64,000 nt of DNA from Sphingobacterium sp. JB170 (GCF_900163865.1 NZ_FUKU01000013.1:434001-498000); one strand, 5' to 3'; numbered from the stretch's first letter, positions 1 to 9,016 are shown. Notes: a model not told the origin generated them from the sequence alone. Program-made: numbers and translations.

Positions 1-318
1 CCTGTACCCAAATTCCAAAGCACCGTTGGCAAGCCATTGCATCCGTACCGGCCATCTGCTTTCTGTAAAAGTCAATAATGGTTGGGTGCGGGTTTCATTG
101 TCATACATAACTATTTTTATATCTACGCTGTCCTTCCCATAACCCAGATAGGCCTCGTATATTTCCTTTGCCAGTGCCTGCGTGCCATAGTCTTCATTCA
201 GGTAATCCTCACGGTCGGGCAATAAAGACGGATCATCAAGGTCCGGCGAGTAATAGTTATCCTTACTACATGAAATAAACATGAAAGAGAATAACACTAT
301 GTAACCAAGTCCTTTCAT
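1..318 (-). CDS. Lipoprotein of unknown function, 3' end cut by window edge
   Basis: The reading frame starts at the ATG at 318 and stays open to base 1, so only the first 106 residues are present. The N-terminus is a short lipoprotein signal ending in FMFISCSKD, with the lipobox Cys near residue 17, followed by an acidic linker. This predicts an exported, lipid-anchored protein. It starts 6 bases after the methyltransferase stop on the same strand and is probably the third gene of the receptor-methyltransferase-lipoprotein operon, which suggests a link to iron or metal uptake. I do not recognise the family. Confidence 0.75.
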   Translation of the reverse strand, partial: MKGLGYIVLFSFMFISCSKDNYYSPDLDDPSLLPDREDYLNEDYGTQALAKEIYEAYLGYGKDSVDIKIVMYDNETRTQPLLTFTESRWPVRMQWLANGALEFGYR

Positions 319-323
319 CCGGA

Positions 324-1103
324 TTATCTTTTACGGGCAACAATAGCTACTGCATTAATATCTTTTTTATGCTTTTTGAAAGTATGGCGCATTTGCAGGA
401 TACGCTTACGCAGTTCACCTTGCGTAAGTACATTGAACATGATTTTCAATGTGCGGAAGATACCCTCATCCGCCAATACACGCTTTGGCTCCAGCAGAGC
501 CATAGCATTAGTATCCACCTTTACAATCTCAAAGCCTTCGTCCTCCAAAAGTTCGCACCATTCTCTCGCGGTTAGCGGGCGAGCATGCACCCGTATATTG
601 GCACTCAGGTCTTTGTAAACGCTTTGCTTAATCTCTTCACTGATGTGATCGGGCTGTAATCCCAGCTCGTGGATGCCATAAAAGCCTCCCGATTTCAGTA
701 TCCTTGCGGCTTCTTTTATAATAGCCTTTTTATGCTCCAATGGCTGCATGGTCAGCATTGCTTCGCCATATACTTTAGAAGCGTAATTGCCTGGCAGGGT
801 GGTGTTGGAAGCATCGGCCACGATCATGCTCATGTTAGCATAGTTGACATTTTTCTTTGCCAGTTCGGAAGCCTGCTTATTGTTATCTACCCCGGTATAG
901 CTGTTCGGTTTTCTGGCACAGGCAATGGCAGCTGTAAAACCCAGCCCGGGTGCAAATTCCACCACATCGTCCGATGGATTGATGTCCATATTCTTCATCA
1001 ACACCTTGGTCAGCTCCCGTCCACCGGGACGAAGTACCTTTTTCCCTACCTTCGCAAGTATCCAGTGCCCTTGTTTTTCGTTTAGTTTTTCTTCTATTGC
1101 CAT
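324..1103 (-). CDS. Class I SAM-dependent methyltransferase
   Basis: 259 residues. A Rossmann-type methyltransferase core is visible: motif I is VVEFAPGLGFTAA near residues 47-59, followed by an acidic position in YTGVDNN and a later VADAS segment. The substrate cannot be told. It lies 93 bases downstream of the TonB-dependent receptor and just before the lipoprotein on the same strand, so it is probably co-transcribed with them. Methyltransferases of this type occur beside siderophore and metal receptors in Bacteroidota. That role is inferred from neighbours, not from motifs. Confidence 0.85.
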   Translation of the reverse strand: MAIEEKLNEKQGHWILAKVGKKVLRPGGRELTKVLMKNMDINPSDDVVEFAPGLGFTAAIACARKPNSYTGVDNNKQASELAKKNVNYANMSMIVADASNTTLPGNYASKVYGEAMLTMQPLEHKKAIIKEAARILKSGGFYGIHELGLQPDHISEEIKQSVYKDLSANIRVHARPLTAREWCELLEDEGFEIVKVDTNAMALLEPKRVLADEGIFRTLKIMFNVLTQGELRKRILQMRHTFKKHKKDINAVAIVARKR

Positions 1104-1196
1104 TTCTTTTGGTGTATTATCGCATCATTGTATAATGCATATTGTCCTTGTTTCTTTGTCTTTAATCCTTATTCCTTTATCATTACTCTTTGTTCC

Positions 1197-3662
1197 TTAA
1201 AGCTTATAGGTCAGCCCCACATAAAAAGTCCTTGTCTGTCCGGGCATAAAAAATGCTACATTGTCCACCGTAAATTCGGGGAACGGAATCGGCGGCAGCA
1301 ATATCTGGTCGCTGATGATGTAGCTTGATGCATAATATTTATTCAATATGTTCTTTCCTTCTACGTAGAAGGAGAAATTCTTCCACTGCTCTATTCCTGC
1401 CCTGAATCCAAAAATGGTAAAAGCAGGTTGATATACGGTATTGGTGTGGTCTATCGGGCTACGCTGTGGCTGGCTCTCGGCATTGAGCGAAAAGAACAGC
1501 TTGTCCGGACTTTTGTATTCAACCGCTGCCGTCAGGTAATGGGGCGGTACGCCCGCCAGCTTGTTGCCCTGATAATCGTCAGACGAGAAATAAAAATCGC
1601 TATAGGTGTACATCGCCCTAACGGAGATTTTGTCCTTTGTCCTGAAAATATTCTCAAACGGAACAGCTATTGCACCGAATTCTATCCCTTGATGGATCGT
1701 GTTCGGATAGCTCTTGGTCTCTTTTACCCCCAGAACAAAATCTTTTATTTCTAAGAGCTCATCTTTTACCCAAGACCGGTATAGGGACACATTCCAGCCA
1801 TAGCGTGTACCCTCATGGCGTGTACCAATTTCAGCCGTAACGGATGACTGTTTGTCCAGCTTGATTGCAAAGAACTCTTTCGGGCTGGTATTGATGTTTT
1901 CCGTGACCTTTGTGCCTACGAGTTCGTCAAAGGTAGGTGGTTCATAGCTTGTGCTAACATTACCGAAAAATTGAAAATCTCTGTTTTTACCGGCATTATA
2001 AATAAAACCGATCCTCGGGTTCACTGCCCTGAATTGCTGGTCCATCGACTGGCTATATGAGTAGAAATAGCGGTACTTGTGCGAGGAATGACTATACCAG
2101 GGGCGCAGTTCCGGGTCGGGAAAAACATCTTCGCTATTGCGCTCGTTGTTTACGGCCTGTACATTGCCGATAACATGCAACCTCTCGCTGAAACGATGGT
2201 GGTATTCGGTATAAAATGTCAGGTTCACGGCATTCAGATTGTCCTTACTGAACATATAGGAATCCAATCCATTGACATTGATATGTCCCTTACGGTCGAT
2301 ATTGCCATGGCTTTCCAGAAAGCCTACGGTTAGTTTTCCCTTATCCATCCTGTGTTCTGCCTGTATGCTGATACCCGCGTCATTCCCCGTGGAGCGTTGC
2401 GTGGACAGGACGACGGGAAAGACAAACCTGTCTTTGATAAGCTGGTAATAAGCTGAAACGGTAATGTCGGTTTGTGGTGAAAGCCTAAAAGCGGTACGGT
2501 TGGCAAAGCGGAGTATCTCCGCCTCACGCCCCGGCTTGTCACGTTCTATGTTAGGCCCCATGTAATAAGGCAGGCTTATTCCTTTGTTGATCTGTGTCGG
2601 ATTGTCCAGGAGCATCTGCATCGTGAGTGGCCCCGGCACGTTAAAATTAATGTACGAATAGTTGAGATAAATACGACTGTCGATATTGCTTGAAAAACGA
2701 TAGCCAACATTTCCGGCTACATTCATTTTTTTGTTTTGGTTGTGCTGGCGGAAACCATCCTGACGGCTTCCCGAAACGGAAAGAAAACCATCTGCTTTGC
2801 CCCAATGATTGCCCATCATCAGGTTGCCCTGCGCATAACCGAATGAACCGCCTTCTGCTTTTAGCTGTATGCCTGGAGCATATCGCCCGGTACGGGAGTT
2901 GAAATTGACCGCCCCGCCAAGCGTAGCTGCACCATACCGCAATGCGTTTGCGCCCTTGAATACCTCTACTGATTCAGAAATAGCAGGATCCATCACCCCG
3001 ATGATAAACGATCCATCGGCAAAGTTCACCGGGATACCGTCCTGCAACAGGTAAACCCCACGCCTTTGGGGGTTGCTCTGGATACCGGATCCCCGTATGC
3101 TTAACCTTGGCTGATCGTTCGCTCCGAAAAACTCCTGTATGACCACGCCGGGTTCGTATTTCAAGGCATCTTTTATGGTTTCCAATCGTTGCACCTCCGG
3201 TGTCATCACGGCAACGGATGTTCCACCGGCAATCATTTTATGTTGCATCTTGATCGTTTCGAGCGAGGGAGCCGAAGAAAGCGTTTGTCCTGTAATGGCT
3301 ACTTCCCGAAGCTCGATCCGTTTTTCTTTCAGATAGATTTCATAATAATGTTTGTTGCTTTCGTTTTCCGTTATATTCACAGTAGCTTCGAAGAGTTCGT
3401 ACGACATGTGGCTGAATACTAACGTATGCTTGCCCTCTGACGTGAATAATTTGAAGTATCCATTTGCATCTGTTGTTGTTGCAAATTTATTGGTTGATTT
3501 TAAAGCGACACTTACATTGGCAATAGCTTCTTTATCCTTCGTCAGCACCTTTCCTTCGATCAGGAATTGTTGCTGACTGATGATGGATTCGTTTCCGTGA
3601 ACTATTTGACAAAATGTGTTCATTATTACCAAGAAAAAACAGTACCTAAAAAATCCTTGCAT
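1197..3662 (-). CDS. TonB-dependent outer-membrane receptor (FecA-like)
   Basis: 821 residues. An N-terminal signal sequence is followed by a CarboxypepD-like beta-sandwich (about residues 32-110, FLIEGKVLTKDKEAIANVSV). The plug domain (about 135-265) includes the segment RLSIRGSGIQ and the stretch VYLLQDGIPVNFADGSFIIG, typical of FecA-type ferric-chelate receptors. A beta-barrel ends in a terminal aromatic-rich strand, FYVGLTYKL. It should import a ferric chelate or similar ligand across the outer membrane with TonB-ExbBD energy. It is divergent from a PchR-like AraC gene, with a Fur-like box and paired -7 elements between them. The ligand is unknown. Confidence 0.92.
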   Translation of the reverse strand: MQGFFRYCFFLVIMNTFCQIVHGNESIISQQQFLIEGKVLTKDKEAIANVSVALKSTNKFATTTDANGYFKLFTSEGKHTLVFSHMSYELFEATVNITENESNKHYYEIYLKEKRIELREVAITGQTLSSAPSLETIKMQHKMIAGGTSVAVMTPEVQRLETIKDALKYEPGVVIQEFFGANDQPRLSIRGSGIQSNPQRRGVYLLQDGIPVNFADGSFIIGVMDPAISESVEVFKGANALRYGAATLGGAVNFNSRTGRYAPGIQLKAEGGSFGYAQGNLMMGNHWGKADGFLSVSGSRQDGFRQHNQNKKMNVAGNVGYRFSSNIDSRIYLNYSYINFNVPGPLTMQMLLDNPTQINKGISLPYYMGPNIERDKPGREAEILRFANRTAFRLSPQTDITVSAYYQLIKDRFVFPVVLSTQRSTGNDAGISIQAEHRMDKGKLTVGFLESHGNIDRKGHINVNGLDSYMFSKDNLNAVNLTFYTEYHHRFSERLHVIGNVQAVNNERNSEDVFPDPELRPWYSHSSHKYRYFYSYSQSMDQQFRAVNPRIGFIYNAGKNRDFQFFGNVSTSYEPPTFDELVGTKVTENINTSPKEFFAIKLDKQSSVTAEIGTRHEGTRYGWNVSLYRSWVKDELLEIKDFVLGVKETKSYPNTIHQGIEFGAIAVPFENIFRTKDKISVRAMYTYSDFYFSSDDYQGNKLAGVPPHYLTAAVEYKSPDKLFFSLNAESQPQRSPIDHTNTVYQPAFTIFGFRAGIEQWKNFSFYVEGKNILNKYYASSYIISDQILLPPIPFPEFTVDNVAFFMPGQTRTFYVGLTYKL

Positions 3663-3730
3663 ATATTAAACTTCCAACTCGTGTTCTGTTAATCTTCATT
3701 TTATTGTAATATCCTGTTCGATAAGCGATA

Positions 3731-3753
3731 TTATTTAGAATCATACTAAATAA
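3731..3753. promoter_or_regulatory. Fur-like operator box A
   Basis: An inverted repeat, TTATTTAG, 7 bases, CTAAATAA (perfect 8-bp arms), lies between the divergent TonB receptor (start 3662) and AraC gene (start 3855). The same 8-7-8 pattern recurs at 5970, 18964 and 23636, each time upstream of an iron-uptake or regulator gene. The assignment to Fur is inferred from this gene context and from the general form of Bacteroidota iron boxes. Confidence 0.6.
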
Positions 3754-3756
3754 AAT

Positions 3757-3774
3757 TTACCTTTGCAAAGGTAA
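3757..3774. promoter_or_regulatory. Back-to-back divergent -7 promoter elements
   Basis: A perfect 18-bp palindrome holds TACCTTTG on the plus strand (3758-3765) and the same octamer on the minus strand (3766-3773). Each copy fits the Bacteroidota -7 consensus TAnnTTTG. They would drive the AraC gene and the TonB receptor operon respectively. A clear -33 TTTG is not obvious for either, so activator dependence is plausible. Confidence 0.45.
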
Positions 3775-3854
3775 TTGAATGTGATGTTCATTGAGTACCC
3801 GAATTGGTAGTAAAAACTCCCAAAATGGAAGAATTTGATAAAGTATAGTTTATT

Positions 3855-4871
3855 ATGGAATTGATAGCGAGCAATCTAAACGGGTCGAAAGTAGCGGCTA
3901 TCACGGTGTCTGATGGCTACGATCTGGGATCCGAATTGATAGAACACCCGATTCACCATGGTGATTCGTTTGATGAGCAGTTTAGGCTTTTTCATACAGA
4001 CGGTCTGATTCTGATTGATGTCCATTCGGAAGTTGTTGAGCAGATTACCGCGTGTTTATCTTTCAATAGCCATATTGTTGCAATGGTCTTTCATCTTGAG
4101 GGGGATGTCAACATCATGACCACCGGCGGCAATCATGATGTCAGTATACGGATGCACGGAGACGAACATAATGTCGAGGTAATTAATTCCAAAATGTTGA
4201 AAGTTGCTTACGAACCCGGAGCGCCTGTCAATTCATTCATTGTCTTACTTTCCCGTGGGTTCTGTCTTCGGGTCATGCCCCAGGAACACGACAGACACAA
4301 CAAGCTGTTAAGTGCGGTCAATGAAGGAAATCAAAGTAGGCTGTCGCCAGAGTTTGCCCCTTTGAGCCAAGATATGAAACGGATTATTGAGAATGTCCGC
4401 AATTGCAGCCGAAAAGGGTCTTTTCACCGCCTTTGCCTCGAGATCAAAATCGCCGAATTGCTTATGCTTCAATTGGAGCAACAATACTCCCTACATGCTG
4501 AACAAATAGAAAGACCGATGCTGCACAATGCCGATATGGAGAAAATAGAAGAGGCAAAAAGAATATTGGAAGTACATTATATCCAGCCCCCTACTATCAA
4601 GGATCTGGCACTGACGGTTGGCCTGAACGAAACTAAACTTAAAGCCGATTTCAAGAGAATCTATAATAGTACCATACATGCCTATACGCAGCGAATCCGC
4701 ATGCAAAAGGCACATCAGCTTCTTACCCAAAAGAATTTATTGTTAAAAGAAATTGCCCTGCAAGTGGGCTATCAAAAGCCCTCTAATTTTACGGCTGCAT
4801 TCAAAGAGTTTTTCGGTGTCCATCCGGGAGATATTGGGTCTATAAAGGGAACGCCAGAACCTGCGGAATAG
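3855..4871 (+). CDS. AraC-family regulator, PchR-like
   Basis: 338 residues. The C-terminal 100 residues form two helix-turn-helix units: TIKDLALTVGLNETKLKADFKRIY and the final LLLKEIALQVGYQKPSNFTAAFKEFFG. The N-terminal part is a poorly conserved sensing domain. The KLK(A/T)xFK pattern in the first HTH is typical of PchR-type siderophore regulators. It is transcribed divergently from the FecA-like receptor and most likely controls it in response to the imported chelate. The effector is unknown. Confidence 0.88.
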   Translation: MELIASNLNGSKVAAITVSDGYDLGSELIEHPIHHGDSFDEQFRLFHTDGLILIDVHSEVVEQITACLSFNSHIVAMVFHLEGDVNIMTTGGNHDVSIRMHGDEHNVEVINSKMLKVAYEPGAPVNSFIVLLSRGFCLRVMPQEHDRHNKLLSAVNEGNQSRLSPEFAPLSQDMKRIIENVRNCSRKGSFHRLCLEIKIAELLMLQLEQQYSLHAEQIERPMLHNADMEKIEEAKRILEVHYIQPPTIKDLALTVGLNETKLKADFKRIYNSTIHAYTQRIRMQKAHQLLTQKNLLLKEIALQVGYQKPSNFTAAFKEFFGVHPGDIGSIKGTPEPAE

Positions 4872-4931
4872 TGCCCTTCTACCCATTGACGAGATGTGCC
4901 CCTACGTCGATCAAGTCAGGGCTGAAACCAC

Positions 4932-5906
4932 TTATAGTCTCACCTCGCTCGGTGGCATGCCGTAATACCGCTTAAAGGCATTGGTGAAACTGGCCTGGTG
5001 CTTGAACCCCACCAGATTGCCTATTTCGTACATATTGTTCTTCTTTTCCTCCACGATCAGCCGTCTGGCTTCCACCATCCGCAGGCGCGTGACGAAATCG
5101 TAAATAGTCGTCCCGAAATATTTTTTGAAGCCCGTACGAAGTTTTGATTCATTGAGCAGGGCGATCCTGGCGAGTTCCTTTTGCGCGGGAGGATCGATAA
5201 AGTTGCTTTCAAGGATTTCCCGCACATGCTCCAGTTTCTCGATGTCCGTTCCCTGCAATATTTCCTTTTCATCCTGTATATACTGGCTGAACTGCTCCAA
5301 CTGGTACATAATCAGCTCGAGTATGCGCGCATCGGTGAACATGCGTTTCAGGTCGCCGTCCTGCTTGCATTCCCGGATGCTCTCGATGGAAGTGCGCATT
5401 TCGGGGGTGACATACAGGTCTTCGTCCATGAACGACGAAAACACACCTTTTTCCATCTCATGTATAAAGCCCTCCTGCAAAGGAGACGACACATCTACCA
5501 GATTGAGGTAGTAATCCTTGGACAGCACGATGAGGAAATAGATATAATCGGTATCCGCTTTTACTTCGTAAGATTCCTTTTGGGCAGGTATATAACGTAT
5601 GTTATGCCTGCTGCGGCCATAACGGGGCTTGGTTTTACTTCCGGCCCTATCCTTGACGAAGATAAACTGGCTGGCTATGGCATCGCCCTCCACTTCGGTC
5701 TCGATGCGTACCTTCTGGTTGAAACTCATCTCCGAGTGGAGCAGGAAAAGTCCGTTGGTGGACAATTGGTAGTTCCGCATGTGCACAGGGCTATGCCTGA
5801 TGTTTATCTCGCGTTCGGATAACCTATGATTGTGAATGTACTTTTCCGGTATTTCTTCCAGAAACAGCCATTCGTTGTGGTTTTCAATCTTTGCCTTGAT
5901 CAACAT
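4932..5906 (-). CDS. AraC-family regulator, PchR-like
   Basis: 324 residues with the same architecture as the gene at 3855 and converging with it. The sensor domain is N-terminal. The C-terminal double HTH includes KELARIALLNESKLRTGFKKYFG and IGNLVGFKHQASFTNAFKRYYG. A -7 element and a Fur-like box (5970-5992) lie upstream, so it is probably iron repressed. No receptor gene stands immediately beside its 5' end; the regulated target may be elsewhere. Confidence 0.88.
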   Translation of the reverse strand: MLIKAKIENHNEWLFLEEIPEKYIHNHRLSEREINIRHSPVHMRNYQLSTNGLFLLHSEMSFNQKVRIETEVEGDAIASQFIFVKDRAGSKTKPRYGRSRHNIRYIPAQKESYEVKADTDYIYFLIVLSKDYYLNLVDVSSPLQEGFIHEMEKGVFSSFMDEDLYVTPEMRTSIESIRECKQDGDLKRMFTDARILELIMYQLEQFSQYIQDEKEILQGTDIEKLEHVREILESNFIDPPAQKELARIALLNESKLRTGFKKYFGTTIYDFVTRLRMVEARRLIVEEKKNNMYEIGNLVGFKHQASFTNAFKRYYGMPPSEVRL

Positions 5907-5958
5907 GTCTTATTTGCTTTTATTAGGGCATAAACAGTGAATAGTATATATTCGCAAG

Positions 5959-5992
5959 CAAATATACCATTATTTATAAGCATTCTAAATAA
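5959..5992 (-). promoter_or_regulatory. Promoter with Fur-like operator box B
   Basis: On the minus strand TATATTTG (plus-strand 5959-5966) matches the -7 consensus. Immediately upstream, 5970-5992, is TTATTTAT, 7 bases, CTAAATAA, a near-perfect copy of box A. The 3-base gap between -7 element and box is the same as at the ECF sigma gene (18953-18986). The box covers the promoter spacer and -33 region, as expected for a repressor site. Confidence 0.55.
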
Positions 5993-6001
5993 GAAACATG
6001 C

Positions 6002-6565
6002 TTATTTTAACAGTATCTTTTCGTTGTCAAGAAATTTAAAGATAAACCTTAAAAGGACATCGCTTTTTTCGTAATAGGTTACGGCTTCCAACAGGTTGTC
6101 GAAAGTGGCGTGGCGCAGTTGTCGTTCCATGTCCAACAGGTATTGCTCGATCCTGGAATAGTCCCAGGCTACATCCGTGGATTTTATATCGATCCGTGGA
6201 GTATGGCGACCATTACTGTACAATGCTTTAAGGAAAGCAACGGATACGTCTTCCTGCAATTGGAAACGGTTGGCTGTACCGTTGAAATGGTCAGGCCAAC
6301 ATCCATTTTCCCTAAGGCAGACAATTTGCCTACGTAGGTTTCGCGCAATATCAACGAATGCTGTACGTATCAGGTCGGTATTCCTTGTTTCCCATGTGAA
6401 GATTTCGATAAACTCGGACACCCTGTTAGCGGCATTCTCGACCCGGTCACTGACCATCCGAGCTTGACAATAGGGGGGGCGCTGATTTTCCATCCGCTGG
6501 GCTTCGCTGATCGTTTTAGCGAGACGTCTATTAGCCTCGAAATACTCTGGTACGGTATATCCCAT
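6002..6565 (-). CDS. Hypothetical protein
   Basis: 187 residues, mostly predicted alpha-helical, with no signal peptide, membrane segment or recognised catalytic motif. It has several charged helices (for example ENAANRVSEFIEIF and YSRIEQYLLDMERQL). It lies upstream of, and on the same strand as, the AraC gene at 4932, but a promoter with a Fur-like box separates them. It marks the left edge of the accessory stretch. I do not recognise the family. Confidence 0.6.
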   Translation of the reverse strand: MGYTVPEYFEANRRLAKTISEAQRMENQRPPYCQARMVSDRVENAANRVSEFIEIFTWETRNTDLIRTAFVDIARNLRRQIVCLRENGCWPDHFNGTANRFQLQEDVSVAFLKALYSNGRHTPRIDIKSTDVAWDYSRIEQYLLDMERQLRHATFDNLLEAVTYYEKSDVLLRFIFKFLDNEKILLK

Positions 6566-6744
6566 TGTTGTCTATTCTCAATCTTGTTTTCGATACAACC
6601 TGCATGTTATTGGTCAACTTACACAAATATAGGACATCTGAATGAAATGGCAGAAGTCTTCATGTGATTAGTGAATGTAATCGAAAGATGTTTTGTATTC
6701 ATCTGGAAATGGCCTAACTTTAGGTTGGCCAAAAAAAATTAGTT

Positions 6745-6831
6745 ATGGGATTCCTGTCGTTTTTCTCTAAGCTGTTCGGTGCAAAGCGCACTAGAAAGGG
6801 AATGCCGGAAATGTTTCTGGCAATGAGGTAG
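6745..6831 (+). pseudogene. Truncated copy of the gene at 29015
   Basis: A 28-codon ORF beginning MGFLSFFSKLFGAKRTRKG and ending in a TAG at 6829. Its first 27 residues match the start of the 146-residue protein at 29015 (MRLLSFFSKMFGSKRTWSG), after which the match stops abruptly. The 5' flank is also shared: both copies carry TAACTTTAGGTTGG about 25 bases before the start. This is the 5' end of a duplicated gene whose remainder has been lost, with the CPBP protease gene joined directly after it. Confidence 0.75.
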
Positions 6832-6835
6832 GTTT

Positions 6836-7498
6836 TTGTTTGCAATGATCGTCTCAATTAAAGAAACTTATACAGACTTTTATCATTTTGTAAAAAATCC
6901 AATTGATGAACCTGCGCCAATCCAAACAGCGAGGCACAAAATCAATAGGCTTTTTTCCATCTTGGCAATCGAAATTCCGATTATAGCAGTAATTGGTGCT
7001 ACTATTTATGGTATTGAAAAACTTGGAATAATTGATACAGGTGTGCACAAATTGGATACGTTATTTCAAGAGTTACCATTATGGAAATTTGTGATTTGGG
7101 GAGTGATTATAAATCCATTTCTGGAAGAGTTGATTTTCCGACTTTGTTTGAGATTTAATCCCAGAGATTTAACAGCTTACTCTATATTGCCAGTTTCAGT
7201 CATCGGCAATCAGAATATAGCGAAAGTCGAGAAATATTTATCCCGTCTTTGGGCTGGCAAATTTCCACTGATATTCTTCTCATCTGCCTTGCTTTTTGCT
7301 TATTTTCATTTGTCAAACTATGAGCTTACAAATAAGGTTCTTTTGTTATCACCCTTGCTTATCGCGCCACAATTAATTACAGGCCTTTTTCTAGGCTATT
7401 TAAGGATAAAGTATAATTTAATGTTAGGATATTTTATGCATGCTATTCACAATGCATTTTTTATTTTACTGGCATTTATCACTATGGATTTAGGTTGA
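6836..7498 (+). CDS. CPBP family intramembrane metalloprotease
   Basis: Up to 220 residues. The frame opens with TTG at 6836; the ATG at 6845 is an equally good start. Hydrophobic helices surround the three CPBP/Abi motifs: EExxxR (NPFLEELIFRLCLRF, near residues 98-107), FAYFHLSN (near 159) and FMHAIHNAFF (near 201). The two Glu and the His residues would hold the catalytic metal. Such membrane proteases process prenylated or other membrane-bound substrates. The bacterial substrate is unknown. It abuts a truncated gene, so it may have lost its native promoter. Confidence 0.85.
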   Translation: MFAMIVSIKETYTDFYHFVKNPIDEPAPIQTARHKINRLFSILAIEIPIIAVIGATIYGIEKLGIIDTGVHKLDTLFQELPLWKFVIWGVIINPFLEELIFRLCLRFNPRDLTAYSILPVSVIGNQNIAKVEKYLSRLWAGKFPLIFFSSALLFAYFHLSNYELTNKVLLLSPLLIAPQLITGLFLGYLRIKYNLMLGYFMHAIHNAFFILLAFITMDLG

Positions 7499-7854
7499 AT
7501 AATCTGGTGAGAAATTTCCGTGGTGTAAACTTCATACTAGATCCCACTTATCCATTAATCGTATTTCTCATTACATGTAATAAAAATAACAACATTTATA
7601 AAATCGATTGCCTGAGTTTACAGTTAGTATCATTATAACAAAGCTGTTACTAGAAAATTACAATGTTGTTTTTATTAGCATACAACAAATGCCTAGTTTT
7701 GAAAGGCGTTAATGAACGGGGGCTTAATCAGATTTGATTTTCCCTCGTTTTATTTACATAGGTCTCTATTTTTTTGGCAAGATGCCACACACTAATACTT
7801 TTAATATCTAACAATTGTTTAACCTCTCCACCTGGTGGATCTACTTATCTGCGT
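7499..7854. other. Intergenic, no gene recognised
   Basis: AT-rich stretch of about 355 bases between the CPBP gene and a small ORF. I see no convincing reading frame, RNA gene or terminator in it. Confidence 0.5.
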
Positions 7855-8049
7855 ATGCTTAATCACGAAAACCTCTCTCAACTTAGAATTGTACCCATAG
7901 GTGAAATTAAAACAGGTGATTTTGTTGTAGACCTGGGTAAAGTTGTAGAAATTGATAAATTTCCAAGCCGCATCAACCTCATAATTCTTCGGTTTAATGA
8001 GAAGCATGTTATAAAATTTAAACCGGAAACGCTGGTTGTAATAAAATAA
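7855..8049 (+). CDS. Small hypothetical protein
   Basis: 64 residues from the ATG at 7855. The frame is open further upstream to a TTG at 7774, but that extension is low-complexity and less protein-like. The translated sequence is beta-rich (IGEIKTGDFVVDLGKVVEID, then LIILRFNEKHVIKFKPETLVVI). It resembles the small Hint-like or regulatory hypothetical proteins common in Bacteroidota accessory regions. No function is assigned. Confidence 0.5.
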   Translation: MLNHENLSQLRIVPIGEIKTGDFVVDLGKVVEIDKFPSRINLIILRFNEKHVIKFKPETLVVIK

Positions 8050-8105
8050 TTGAGGGGCTAAGGGAGAGCGGGCCAATTATTGCTTCCTTTTTAATAGTCA
8101 ACAAT

Positions 8106-8300
8106 GTGGACAAGTTATACTACAATACTTATCAAGTATTATATTTCCCTCAAGATATACCAATAAACCCCAATACTACGGTTATGGATGTTGTGTTAAG
8201 CTTCTTCTTTGGTGTACTATTTTTAATCGTATTTATATTAGTATTGGAACAATGGACAAAAGAGCAAATCACAGAAATGAAGGAAAACTGCGGCTCTTAG
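8106..8300 (+). CDS. Possible small single-pass membrane protein
   Basis: 64 residues opening with GTG at 8106. The segment VVLSFFFGVLFLIVFILVLEQW (about residues 29-50) would form one membrane helix, followed by a charged cytoplasmic tail, TKEQITEMKENCGS. The start codon is uncertain and there is no supporting family. It could be a chance reading frame. Confidence 0.35.
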   Translation: MDKLYYNTYQVLYFPQDIPINPNTTVMDVVLSFFFGVLFLIVFILVLEQWTKEQITEMKENCGS

Positions 8301-8445
8301 ATTGCATTTACTTTATCCTGTGCTCTTTGTAATGGGTGTCCTCACGAGCCCTGAATATTTTGGTAACAAGTTCGCCGATTTTCGGTTTCCTAAATAACAG
8401 ATTTGCCTTCAATAAGAATTAAAGCCGACATCTTTCCATCGTGTC

Positions 8446-8844
8446 CTACTTATCTTTTAGCCGTTCCAAATATTCAACTTTAGATTTTTCGGCATCAAGA
8501 AGCCGTTCGTACAGCTTCTTATTCTCTTCGTAAGCCTCGATTAATTTGTCCAGAGGATTAAAGTTATAATGTACAGAACCGGCCTGATCATGAAGGGTGC
8601 TTGAAATGATATTGATTACCGCTTCCTCATTGAAACGTTGGATGGCTTCGGGGCTTACCTTCAAAATCCTGGCCACCTGTTCTAATATATTCTCTTCGAT
8701 TTTTTCCTTGGCTTCCAGTTGGGAGATTTTCTTTTGCGTCCAGTCGTCGCCTAATTCATAAGCAAGGGTTTCCTGCTTCATGCCAAGTATTTCCCTGAAA
8801 CGCTTGATGTTACGCCCTTCGTGTATTTGTTGTATTCTCTCCAT
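8446..8844 (-). CDS. XRE-family helix-turn-helix regulator
   Basis: 132 residues. An HTH_3 DNA-binding domain covers about residues 10-68 (IKRFREILGMKQETLAYEL ... KKISQLEAKEKIEENILEQVARIL). A C-terminal coiled-coil (LIEAYEENKKLYERLLDAEKSKVEYLERL) probably mediates dimerisation. It is divergent from the four-gene cassette starting at 9017, with a palindrome at 8904-8930 between them. It is the obvious candidate to control both itself and the cassette. Confidence 0.88.
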   Translation of the reverse strand: MERIQQIHEGRNIKRFREILGMKQETLAYELGDDWTQKKISQLEAKEKIEENILEQVARILKVSPEAIQRFNEEAVINIISSTLHDQAGSVHYNFNPLDKLIEAYEENKKLYERLLDAEKSKVEYLERLKDK

Positions 8845-8903
8845 AATGATAAAATGCTAAGCCAAAAGATAGTGCTACAAGCTGCTACCGTTTACGAAAA
8901 TAC

Positions 8904-8930
8904 GGAATATTTCATGGAATAATATATTCC
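8904..8930. promoter_or_regulatory. Candidate XRE operator
   Basis: Nested inverted repeats: GGAATAT ... ATATTCC (8904-8930), and inside them GGAATA-ATA-TATTCC (8916-8930), a perfect palindrome with a 3-base centre. The site lies 60-86 bases before the XRE start and about 90 bases before the cassette, the usual place for an autoregulatory operator. Confidence 0.45.
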
Positions 8931-9016
8931 CAAATCGGGATAATTTATGCCAGCTAAAGGTTTGAATATGCCTTTATGGTTCGTGACCTTAGAACTATAA
9001 CCAAATACTGCAAGAT

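Noticed and set aside
5181..5822. 213-codon plus-strand frame
   Set aside because: Antisense to the AraC gene at 4932; no family features.
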